Of a stretch of DNA of 8,631 bases, positions 1 to 5,335 are shown in pieces. Made by a program: the position numbers and the translations under genes. Under the pieces are notes generated by a model. That model was not told the DNA's origin and did not search any database. It saw only the letters and a program-made list of their open reading frames with translations. Each line of letters starts with the position of its first letter. Position 1 is the first letter of the stretch. This DNA is from a candidate division TA06 bacterium SM23_40. Lineage in GTDB: Bacteria; LJUI01; SM1-40. The stretch lies in NCBI GenBank assembly GCA_001303705.1, contig LJUI01000108.1, positions 1-8,631 on the forward strand, in the 5' to 3' direction.

Positions 1-267
1 GCCCGTCTGCGTGAACCCCACGATGTTGTTCAGGCCTGGATACCCGCCCTGCTTCACGCTCTCGATCACCTCCTGGGCAAGCTTGGTGGCGACCTGGCGA
101 TTCCGCGTCACGTTCGTCGTCCGCAGCCCCGAAGTGAAGAAGACCACCGTCCCCATGATAAGAAACGCCAGAATCACGAGCGCGACGATCACCTCGATCA
201 AAGTGAACCCGGCCGACCTCTCGTGCCGCCGACCGACCGGGCTCCATTCTCCGTATTGCGCCGCCAT
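1..267 (-). CDS. PilV-like type IV prepilin, N-terminal part (runs off left edge)
   Basis: Only the first 89 codons are in the window. The start is the ATG at 267, preceded by an AGGAG six bases upstream. The protein has a 20-residue basic leader ending in Gly20, then the class III prepilin signal FTLIEVIVALVILAF, with Glu at +5 of the mature protein and a hydrophobic helix. The peptidase would therefore cut between Gly20 and Phe21 and methylate the Phe. After the helix comes ATKLAQEVIESVKQGGYPGL, the pattern usual in PilV/GspI-like minor pilins, which initiate or cap the fibre. It has its own predicted sigma-54 promoter (360-375) and is separated from the regulator gene upstream by terminator-like hairpins, so it probably begins a new transcript, perhaps a minor-pilin cluster outside the window. 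The prepilin assignment is firm. The choice between pilus minor pilin and type II secretion pseudopilin is open. Confidence 0.88.
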   Translation of the reverse strand, partial: MAAQYGEWSPVGRRHERSAGFTLIEVIVALVILAFLIMGTVVFFTSGLRTTNVTRNRQVATKLAQEVIESVKQGGYPGLNNIVGFTQTG

Positions 268-359
268 GTCGAACTCCTGTCGTGCCAACCTCCAGCGCCC
301 TGCCTCACGTGCCTCGTGATCTGTATCCGATCTTGTGGTCATTACCCACTCACAAATAC

Positions 360-375
360 AGCAAGATGCATGCCA
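360..375 (-). promoter_or_regulatory. Predicted sigma-54 (-24/-12) promoter of the PilV-like gene
   Basis: On the minus strand the sequence reads TGGCAT-GCATC-TTGCT, against the sigma-54 consensus TGGCAC-N5-TTGCA/T. The invariant GG and GC are exactly ten bases apart. Transcription would start near 349, giving a leader of about 82 bases to the ATG at 267. The first bases of that leader can form a small GTGG/CCAC hairpin (335-349). No convincing copy of the palindromic activator site found at 5291-5330 lies in the usual range upstream. Confidence 0.72.
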
Positions 376-385
376 CGCCCGGACA

Positions 386-421
386 GAAAAATCGCACCCT
401 TCGGCAGTCTTAAGGTGCGAT
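386..421 (-). terminator. Candidate intrinsic terminator with T-run downstream of the regulator gene
   Basis: On the minus strand an 8-bp stem, ATCGCACC (421-414) with GGTGCGAT (398-391), closes a 15-base loop and is followed by a run of five T (the last base of the stem plus four). It sits about 170 bases after the regulator stop codon and immediately upstream of the sigma-54 promoter at 360-375. It would insulate that promoter from read-through. The loop is long for a classic terminator, so a regulatory role is also possible. Confidence 0.55.
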
Positions 422-539
422 ATGATAGTGACTTATTGGCGGGCAAAAGTCCGCTCGCACACGGTGTAACGATACGTTAGAGCCGGCCTCTGTATTACCT
501 CACCCGATGATGTGACCCGGCCTTCCTAGCACATTATAT

Positions 540-562
540 CGCAGGCGGGAGCGCCGCCTGCG
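540..562 (-). terminator. Strong GC hairpin after the response-regulator gene
   Basis: A perfect 9-bp inverted repeat, CGCAGGCGG with CCGCCTGCG and a five-base loop, begins 27 bases after the stop codon of the regulator gene. On the minus strand it is followed by ATATAATG rather than a clean T-run. It could be a 3' end or RNA-stabilising hairpin. The hairpin with a T-run at 386-421 may finish the job. Confidence 0.5.
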
Positions 563-589
563 GACAGGAAATATGGGACCGCGGCCGGC

Positions 590-1954
590 CTACGTCAGGC
601 CATACTTCCTTGCTTTCGTCAGCAGGGTCTTATACGTCACTCCCAGCCGCCGTGCCGCTTCGCTCTTGTTGCCGCCTGTCTCGGCAAGCACCTTCCTGAG
701 CACCTGACTCTCCGCCATCCGGGCACCGTGCTCGGCAACCTCCTTAAGCCCACCGAGCATCCCCAGATCGTCCCCGGGCAACTCGATCGAATCCTCTCGC
801 ACCCAGATGTGCTCGGAACAGATCTCGCGATCGACCGCAAGTATCGCCGCCCTCTCGATCGCGTTCTCGAGCTCCCGCACGTTGCCCGGCCACGAGTAGT
901 GCTCCAGCTTACGCAGAGCCTCGGGCGTAACGGTCAGCTTCTCCCTCTTCAGCTCGCCACGATACTTCTCGAGCAGATGATCCACGAGCAGCGGAATGTC
1001 CTCGCGCCTCTCGCGCAGAGGTGGAATGTGGATCGGGAAGACGCTCAGCCGGTAATAGAGGTCCTCCCTGAAGCTCTTCTCCTTCATCTCGCTCAGGAGG
1101 TCCTTGTTCGATGCAGAAATGACGCGCACCTCTACGCTGATCGTCTTCGTGCCTCCCAGGCGCTCGAACTGCCGCTCCTGGAGCACCCTGAGAAGTTTCG
1201 CCTGGAGCGCGAGATCGAGGTCGCCCACCTCATCGAGAAAGATCGTCCCTTTATCGGCCAGCTCGAACTTCCCGATCTTCTTGCCGACCGAGCCGGTGTA
1301 CGCCCCCCGCTCGGAGCCGAAGAGTTCGTTCTCCAGCAGCTCGTGGGGTATGGCGGCACAGTTGATCGGCACGAACGGAAACTGCTTTCGGAGACTCATC
1401 GTATGTATTGCGCGGGCGAAGAGCTCCTTCCCCGTCCCGCTCTCGCCCATCAGCAGGACGTTCGCGTCGCTGGGCGCGACCTGACGCACGAGCTCCATCA
1501 CCTTCGTGATGGCAGGGCCCTCGCCGATGATCGTCGGCAGACCCTGTGTATCTGAACACGCCTCCCTCAGCAGTATGTTCTCTGTGAGGAGGTTCCGCTG
1601 CTCCAGGGCGCGCCTGATCAGGAGGAGGAGATGATCGGCGTCGAACGGCTTTGCGAGAAAATCGTAAGCTCCCTCTTTCATCGCCTGCACAGCAGTCTCG
1701 ATCGTGCCGAACGCGGTCATCACGATGACGATGGTGAGCGGATCTTGATCGCGTACCGCACGCAGAACCTCCAGCCCGCTCTTCCCGGGAAGCTTGAGAT
1801 CGACGAGAACGATGTCATACGAGCGACTCTTCGCTTTCGCGATCCCTTCCTCGCCATCCGCGGCGGTATCGACATCGAGCCCCTCGGCACGCATGGTATG
1901 CATCAGCATGCGGCGCATGCTCTCTTTGTCTTCGATGATGAGGATCGAGTCCAT
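590..1954 (-). CDS. NtrC-family sigma-54-dependent response regulator (PilR-like)
   Basis: This 454-residue protein is a full-length activator of sigma-54 RNA polymerase. Residues 1-120 are a receiver domain with the acidic pocket at Glu8/Asp9, phospho-acceptor Asp52 in VDLKLPG, Thr80 and Lys102. The AAA+ ATPase covers about 140-380: Walker A GESGTGKE (170-177), Walker B GTIFLDE (236-242), the FREDLYYRL arginine-finger segment near 296-303 and WPGNVRELENA (355-365). The C-terminus (about 428-448, GGNKSEAARRLGV) is a Fis-type helix-turn-helix. The loop that touches sigma-54, normally GAFTGA, reads GAYTGS here (217-222). The ATG at 1954 lies 3 bases after the kinase stop, with a weak AGAGGGA site, so the two are probably translationally coupled. 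The cognate kinase and the pilin genes alongside make PilR-like control of pilin transcription the best reading. Its binding sites are probably the palindromes at 5291-5330. Confidence 0.95.
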   Translation of the reverse strand: MDSILIIEDKESMRRMLMHTMRAEGLDVDTAADGEEGIAKAKSRSYDIVLVDLKLPGKSGLEVLRAVRDQDPLTIVIVMTAFGTIETAVQAMKEGAYDFLAKPFDADHLLLLIRRALEQRNLLTENILLREACSDTQGLPTIIGEGPAITKVMELVRQVAPSDANVLLMGESGTGKELFARAIHTMSLRKQFPFVPINCAAIPHELLENELFGSERGAYTGSVGKKIGKFELADKGTIFLDEVGDLDLALQAKLLRVLQERQFERLGGTKTISVEVRVISASNKDLLSEMKEKSFREDLYYRLSVFPIHIPPLRERREDIPLLVDHLLEKYRGELKREKLTVTPEALRKLEHYSWPGNVRELENAIERAAILAVDREICSEHIWVREDSIELPGDDLGMLGGLKEVAEHGARMAESQVLRKVLAETGGNKSEAARRLGVTYKTLLTKARKYGLT

Positions 1955-1957
1955 GGA

Positions 1958-3127
1958 CTATTCCCTCTCTTCGCCTTCTTCTCTCCCCTCAACCGGGAGC
2001 AGGATTACAACCGTCGTACCCCTGCCCAGCTCACTCTCGACGTGTATCTCCCCTCCGTGTGCCGATACGATCTTGTGCACGAGGCTGAGACCGAGTCCGA
2101 CGCCATCATCCTTGAGCGTGAAGAACGGATTGAAGATACGCTCAAGATTCTCGGGGGCAATCCCGACCCCTGTATCCGCGAAGCGGACCGTCACTCTGTC
2201 CGTCGCCTGTCGCTGGTAGCAGGAGACGACGAGCCGGTCGCCCTCGGCCATTGCCTCGATAGCGTTCTGTGCTACGTTGGTGAACGCCTGTCTCAAGCGC
2301 AGCGGATCTCCCATGACGGGCGGCAGTGTCGGTTCGGAATTGCACTCCAGCGAGACTCCGGCATCGGCAATCCGCGACTCCAGCAGGCGGAGTGCTTCCC
2401 CGACGATCTCCGGAACAGAGACCGATTCGGGCATCAGCCCGGCCGGCTTTGTGAAGTCGAGAAACTGCTGGAGCACACCCTCCATGCTCTTGCACTCGCG
2501 CACGATATCGCCGAGAGGTTCGGCCCCACGTCCGGGCCTGGGATCGAGCTGGCACTCGAGCAGCCTGGCAAATCCCAGAATCGTCCCCACGGAGTTCCGG
2601 AGCTCGTGCGCAATACCCGCCGACATCTCCCCCAGCGCAGCAAGGCGCTCCTTGGTCGCCACTTCCTCCTGGAGCCGTCTCACCTCTGTGATATCGCTGA
2701 GAATGAATGTAGCACCATCAACCGCTCCGGCCGCATCCCGGAGCAGGGATGTGGAGATCCCGAGCCAGACTTCGCGTCGTCCCCCCAATCTCACGGGGAG
2801 TTCCACCCGAGAGCGTACACGTTGCTCATCAAGTGCCTCCCTGATGAGGTTGATGATCCTGACCTCACCACAGAAGACGTCGGCGGCGTCGCGGCCAAGC
2901 GCCTCCCCCGGCTTCAGGCTGAAGATCTCCCGTGCTGCACGATTGGCGTAGGTGATGCGACCAGCGCGGTCGAAATTCATGACCCCGGATGAGATGGACT
3001 CCAGGATATCAAGATGGCCCCCTACGAGCGTCGATGCGCGATGTGCGTCCTCGACAGACTGCGATCGCATCACATCGCCCCCTGCTCCTGCCCTCCCTTT
3101 TGTGCTACCGCCTTGGCCGACCGTCAC
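1958..3127 (-). CDS. Cytoplasmic PAS-domain sensor histidine kinase (NtrB/PilS-like)
   Basis: This 389-residue kinase should phosphorylate the regulator encoded just downstream. Residues about 35-148 form a PAS domain (GVMNFDRAGRITYANRAA and ending FILSDITEVRRLQ). The HisKA dimerisation segment carries phospho-acceptor His174 in GIAHELRNSVGTI. The ATP-binding domain shows the N box NVAQNAIEAM (284-293), the G1 box FADTGVGI (316-323), the F box NPFF (333-336) and the G2 box GVGLGLSLV (342-350). No transmembrane helix or signal peptide is visible, unlike classical PilS with its six membrane helices, so the signal is probably sensed in the cytoplasm. The start is the GTG at 3127, chosen because AGGAGG lies 8 bases upstream. 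The alternative is the ATG at 3070, which has an AGGGGG seven bases upstream. The acidic tail EEGEERE ends the protein. The Pro often seen after HExRN is Ser here. Confidence 0.93.
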   Translation of the reverse strand: MTVGQGGSTKGRAGAGGDVMRSQSVEDAHRASTLVGGHLDILESISSGVMNFDRAGRITYANRAAREIFSLKPGEALGRDAADVFCGEVRIINLIREALDEQRVRSRVELPVRLGGRREVWLGISTSLLRDAAGAVDGATFILSDITEVRRLQEEVATKERLAALGEMSAGIAHELRNSVGTILGFARLLECQLDPRPGRGAEPLGDIVRECKSMEGVLQQFLDFTKPAGLMPESVSVPEIVGEALRLLESRIADAGVSLECNSEPTLPPVMGDPLRLRQAFTNVAQNAIEAMAEGDRLVVSCYQRQATDRVTVRFADTGVGIAPENLERIFNPFFTLKDDGVGLGLSLVHKIVSAHGGEIHVESELGRGTTVVILLPVEGREEGEERE

Positions 3128-3135
3128 TGATCGAT

Positions 3136-3141
3136 CCTCCT
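3136..3141 (-). promoter_or_regulatory. Shine-Dalgarno site that decides the kinase start
   Basis: The minus strand reads AGGAGG eight bases before the GTG at 3127. It overlaps the TAG stop codon (3142-3140) of the prepilin peptidase. The arrangement supports the GTG start over the downstream ATG at 3070 and implies coupled translation of the peptidase and kinase genes. Confidence 0.75.
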
Positions 3142-3946
3142 ATCCTCTGAGTAGGATCCCCACGTAGCGGAGAAGATGTTCCCCCCAGAAAAGTGCAACA
3201 ATACTCGCCACTGCAATGAACGGACCGAACGGGATCGATGATCTCCTCCCCGCGCGGCCGGCCATGAGGAGGGCGAGCCCCCACAGGGCGCCCACGGCGA
3301 ACGAGAGGTACAGCGAGATGAGCGTCAGGCGCCACCCGAGGAAAGCACCCACCATCGCGGCCAGCTTGACATCACCCAGACCCATCGCCTCCTGCCGGTA
3401 CACGAGGCGGCCCACCAGGACGATGATGAGCAGCAGGCCGCCGCCGAGCAACAGACCCACAAGGTACTGCAGCATCTCCGCCCGGTCGAAGACCACGTGC
3501 CAGATGAGCGCGATGCCGATCCCCGGCAATGTGAGCCGGTCGGGAATGAGCATCGTGGCGAGGTCGATGAAGAAGATGGCGAGCAGGATGAGCGCAAAGA
3601 TCCCGTACAGAACGAGCGCTGGTGAAAGGCCGACCTTCAGATAGATGCCGACGACCAGCAGGCCGGCGGCCAGTTCTACTAAGGGATAGCGGGCCTCGAT
3701 CCGCGCTCCACAGTCCCGACATCGTCCCCGCAAGAGGAGATAGCTGAGCAGGGGGATATTGTCGCGCGCCCGAATGGGCGTCCCACACTCCGGACAGAGG
3801 GATCGCGGGCGGACGAGCGACATCCTCCTCGGAAGCCGGTAGATGACGACGTTGACGAAGCTCCCGAGCGCGAGCCCGAAAAGAAAAGCCAGTGTCGCCG
3901 TCATCGGCCAGGCCCATATGGCCAGAACTGCCGACGTCGCGCGCAC
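3140..3946 (-). CDS. pilD: Type IV prepilin peptidase / N-methyltransferase
   Basis: This integral membrane aspartyl protease cleaves prepilin leaders after Gly and methylates the new N-terminal Phe. In the 268-residue form, LFGLALGSFVNVVIYRLP (22-39) is the family N-terminal signature. A cytoplasmic loop carries the zinc tetracysteine C51/C54 and C76/C79, typical of bifunctional enzymes. The two catalytic aspartates are Asp128 in FIDLATMLIPD and Asp192 in GLGDVKLAAMVGAFLG. IPFGPFIA (238-245) is the usual C-terminal motif. About seven or eight membrane helices are visible. The start is uncertain: the GTG at 3946 gives 268 residues, while the ATG at 3904 gives 254 residues beginning MTATLAFLFG, which matches common family starts. 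Neither has a strong ribosome site. It follows the second pilin after 42 bases with no terminator and precedes the kinase by 12 bases, so it is probably in the same operon. Confidence 0.96.
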   Translation of the reverse strand: MRATSAVLAIWAWPMTATLAFLFGLALGSFVNVVIYRLPRRMSLVRPRSLCPECGTPIRARDNIPLLSYLLLRGRCRDCGARIEARYPLVELAAGLLVVGIYLKVGLSPALVLYGIFALILLAIFFIDLATMLIPDRLTLPGIGIALIWHVVFDRAEMLQYLVGLLLGGGLLLIIVLVGRLVYRQEAMGLGDVKLAAMVGAFLGWRLTLISLYLSFAVGALWGLALLMAGRAGRRSSIPFGPFIAVASIVALFWGEHLLRYVGILLRG

Positions 3947-3988
3947 CGGCTTATCGTCGAGAGATCGCTCCCCTTCCCCTGGAGCAAC

Positions 3989-4414
3989 CTAGGTGCCAGT
4001 CGTAAGCGTGAGGGCGAGCAGCGTCCCTCCTCTGCCTGCCCCACGGATCCTGTACACTCCTGATCCGTAAGTGTCGTGGTCATACCCCACCTCTCCCTCA
4101 GTCAGACTGTCGTAGTTCCCGAGCGCGTTCCCTCCGGAAAATGGATTGGAGAAGTTGCGTGGCGACTCCACTGTGAATGTATAGGTATCCGCCGCGTAAT
4201 TGCCGTCGTGTGCGGTGCAGTATTCTTCCACCATTATCTGGAGTGTGTGCATATTCGCCTTGACCGACGCCTCACGCGCATTGTTCCGGAGATTGATGTG
4301 ACCCCCGATGGCAATCGCTGCCAGAATGCCCATTATCACCAGGACCACCATCATCTCCACGAGCGTGAAGCCGAATTCATCCTTCAGTCTGACAAGGCGC
4401 AAACGTTCTGACAC
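3989..4414 (-). CDS. Second type IV pilin-like protein, paralogue of the upstream pilin
   Basis: This 141-residue prepilin has a 15-residue charged leader ending in Gly15, then FTLVEMMVVLVIMGILAAIA with Glu at mature position 5. The start is GTG at 4414, the only plausible one after an in-frame TAA at 4423-4421; AGGAG lies nine bases upstream. It shares with the upstream pilin the stretch EASVKANMHT, a HDGNYA/NDGNYA turn, an NPF motif, a YDHxTYG motif and a C-terminus of the form LTLTxG, so the pair arose by duplication. It differs in lacking the conserved mature Pro22 (AIGGHI instead of AIPNFI) and in having one cysteine (Cys66), so no internal disulphide is possible. It may be a minor pilin, an alternative subunit or a pseudopilin. 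A 265-base gap with a hairpin separates it from the first pilin. Confidence 0.9.
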   Translation of the reverse strand: MSERLRLVRLKDEFGFTLVEMMVVLVIMGILAAIAIGGHINLRNNAREASVKANMHTLQIMVEEYCTAHDGNYAADTYTFTVESPRNFSNPFSGGNALGNYDSLTEGEVGYDHDTYGSGVYRIRGAGRGGTLLALTLTTGT

Positions 4415-4621
4415 AGCACGTTACTCCTGTCACCTCTGAAATGGTCGACCCTCTCTGAACTGAGGGGCACACTCCAATCAAATATGTGCACCATCCTCAT
4501 GTAGCGCAAGGGCTACCAGAGTTTTCGCTTGTTAGGCCCCCCACTGACCTCAAGCGCTACAGGACGACTGTCCCGGGAAGGACCACACGACGATCACGCC
4601 AGACCGCGCGCACGTGTGAGG
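4415..4621 (-). promoter_or_regulatory. Leader of the second pilin with alternative RNA helices
   Basis: This gene-free stretch contains the AGGAG ribosome site of the second pilin and a cluster of overlapping inverted repeats. TGTAGCGC/GCGCTACA pairs 4500-4507 with 4554-4561. GTAGC/GCTAC pairs 4501-4505 with 4512-4516. CGCTTG/CAAGCG pairs 4526-4531 with 4551-4556. Several share strands and cannot form together. No sound promoter is visible: one weak sigma-70-like pair (TTGCGC, 17 bases, CATATT) lies near 4480-4510, and a poor sigma-54 match lies near 4503-4520. Whether this is a leader, an attenuator or just a spacer in the pilin operon cannot be decided by eye. Confidence 0.4.
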
Positions 4622-4647
4622 GGCGGCAGGCCCATCGGCCTGCCGCC
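4622..4647 (-). terminator. Perfect 11-bp hairpin after the first pilin gene
   Basis: GGCGGCAGGCC and GGCCTGCCGCC flank a 4-base loop, starting 32 bases past the stop codon of the first pilin. On the minus strand it is followed by CCTCACACG, with no T-run. It may therefore act as a partial terminator or as a 3' exonuclease barrier. Either would let the first pilin mRNA accumulate above the downstream genes. Confidence 0.6.
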
Positions 4648-4679
4648 TCCTCTGCGCGCCATCCGCCAGGAATGCTCGA

Positions 4680-5096
4680 TTACTGGCCAGACGTGAGCGT
4701 GAGGGTAAGAACCGAGCTCTTGCCGTAGCCCTGGATCGTGTACCCGGTGGCTCCGTACGTGGCGTGGTCGTAGTAGACAACGCCCTGAGCGTTTGCAGTG
4801 CTGCCTGATGTGATCGCACCGCTGCCCGTGGCGCCGGTGAACGGATTCTTGAAGTTCGTCGGCAACATGGCCGCGAGCGTGGTGTGAATGTTGGTGTGAC
4901 CAGCATAGTTGCCATCATTCATCACCGCGTAGTCCTCGACAGCGAGTTGCGCCGTGTGCATGTTCGCCTTGACCGATGCCTCCTTGGCACGGTCCTGCAT
5001 CCTGATGAAGTTCGGGATCGCGATTGCGGCCAGGATCCCGATGATGACCACGACGATCATCAGCTCGATCAGGGTGAAACCACGTTCGCTACGCAT
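4680..5096 (-). CDS. pilA: Type IV pilin, probable major subunit
   Basis: This 138-residue prepilin has a very short leader, MRSERG, cut after Gly6, then FTLIELMIVVVIIGILAAIA with Glu at mature position 5 and the conserved Pro22 (AIPNF). The helix continues through RAKEASVKANMHTAQLAVED. The globular part has NDGNYAGH, the segment LPTNFKNPFTG (78-88), a Gly/Ser/Thr-rich loop and VVYYDHATYGATGYTIQGYG, ending LTLTLTSGQ. There is no cysteine, so no C-terminal disulphide loop. The ATG at 5096 has an unusually complete ribosome site, TAAGGAGGTG at 5114-5105, as expected for a highly expressed gene. It stands behind a consensus sigma-54 promoter, two palindromic sites and a 5' leader hairpin, and is followed by a strong 3' hairpin. 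Together these point to the main fibre subunit. The NPF region also resembles GspG-type pseudopilins, so a type II secretion-like role is the main alternative. Confidence 0.9.
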   Translation of the reverse strand: MRSERGFTLIELMIVVVIIGILAAIAIPNFIRMQDRAKEASVKANMHTAQLAVEDYAVMNDGNYAGHTNIHTTLAAMLPTNFKNPFTGATGSGAITSGSTANAQGVVYYDHATYGATGYTIQGYGKSSVLTLTLTSGQ

Positions 5097-5104
5097 TGTC
5101 CTCT

Positions 5105-5114
5105 CACCTCCTTA
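5105..5114 (-). promoter_or_regulatory. Extended Shine-Dalgarno site of the first pilin
   Basis: The minus strand reads TAAGGAGGTG, complementary over ten bases to the usual 16S rRNA 3' tail. It lies 8 bases before the ATG at 5096 (10 from the GGAGG core). It is the strongest ribosome site in the window. Confidence 0.85.
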
Positions 5115-5147
5115 CCTGTGGGTTTTTTGTGACTCTCCATCGATATC

Positions 5148-5164
5148 GCGAGCGGGTAGCTCGC
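5148..5164 (-). promoter_or_regulatory. Stem-loop at the predicted 5' end of the pilin mRNA
   Basis: GCGAGC and GCTCGC flank a 5-base loop. If transcription starts about 12 bases below the -12 element (near 5169), the stem begins only about five bases from the mRNA 5' end. Such terminal hairpins are known to slow 5'-dependent mRNA decay, which would suit an abundant structural protein. Confidence 0.5.
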
Positions 5165-5179
5165 TCACCTATGACTAGT

Positions 5180-5195
5180 AGCAAATCCTGTGCCA
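5180..5195 (-). promoter_or_regulatory. Sigma-54 (-24/-12) promoter of the pilin gene
   Basis: The minus strand reads TGGCAC-AGGAT-TTGCT, a full match to the consensus TGGCAC-N5-TTGCA/T, with GG and GC ten bases apart. The predicted start is near 5169, leaving a 72-base leader. The regulator encoded at 590-1954 is of the class required to activate it. Confidence 0.92.
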
Positions 5196-5290
5196 ACAGG
5201 ACGGATGCAATCTCGATGCTCATAAGCCAATGTCATGGTGGAAGTTGCGCGCCGATGCTCATGCGCCTGCTGATCATCGATCTGCCCACA

Positions 5291-5330
5291 GATGTTCGCA
5301 TCATGCGAAAATCTATCGCAGCGTGCGAAA
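5291..5330. promoter_or_regulatory. Two tandem palindromes: candidate upstream activator sites
   Basis: The first site is TTCGCATCATGCGAA (5295-5309), a perfect 7-bp inverted repeat around one base; it extends to 5291-5313 with a single mismatched pair. The second is ATCGCAGCGTGCGAA (5315-5329), with TCGCA/TGCGA arms. The centres (5302 and 5322) are 20 bases apart, about two helical turns, so dimers would sit on the same face. They lie about 133 and 153 bases upstream of the predicted start, the usual range for enhancers of NtrC-type activators. They fall between the glycosyltransferase stop codon and the pilin promoter. That the neighbouring regulator binds them is inference. Confidence 0.7.
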
Positions 5331-5335
5331 CAGCA

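Larger units (their letters stand above)
268..589. other. Intergenic region between regulator and PilV-like gene
   Basis: These 322 bases hold no supported gene. Reading along the minus strand they contain the GC hairpin (562-540), an unassigned stretch (539-422) with scattered GGCCGG words, the hairpin plus T-run (421-386), the sigma-54 promoter (375-360), a leader with a weak hairpin at its predicted 5' end, and the AGGAG ribosome-binding site just before 267. The short plus-strand frames here overlap all of these signals and show no protein-like composition. Confidence 0.7.
5097..5335. other. Pilin control region
   Basis: This gene-free stretch is almost fully explained. Reading along the minus strand it holds the tandem palindromes (5330-5291), an unassigned stretch (5290-5196) that would loop between activator and polymerase, the sigma-54 promoter (5195-5180), the leader hairpin (5164-5148), an A-run (5128-5123) and the ribosome site (5114-5105). 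No terminator with a T-run follows the glycosyltransferase, so read-through into the pilin gene is possible. Confidence 0.75.

Noticed and set aside
273-288. TTGGCAC on the minus strand close to the PilV-like start, resembling a -24 box
   Set aside because: The -12 GC is missing at the right distance and the site overlaps the ribosome-binding site. The match at 360-375 is far better.
533-538. TATAAT on the minus strand, a possible sigma-70 -10 box
   Set aside because: The base stretch 17 bases upstream (GCAGGC) is inside the terminator hairpin and does not resemble TTGACA.
268-540. Possible cyclic di-GMP (GEMM-type) riboswitch ahead of the PilV-like gene
   Set aside because: Such riboswitches occur before pilin genes, but I could not find the conserved core and tetraloop-receptor elements. 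Only simple hairpins are visible.
1631-2992. 453-codon plus-strand open frame opposite the kinase and regulator
   Set aside because: It is antisense to two genes with complete family motifs, and its translation shows no recognisable domain. Long antisense frames are common in GC-rich DNA.
4503-4520. TGGTAG-N5-GCGCT, a possible sigma-54 promoter for the second pilin
   Set aside because: GG and GC are ten bases apart, but the rest of both boxes fits poorly, and it overlaps the inverted-repeat cluster.
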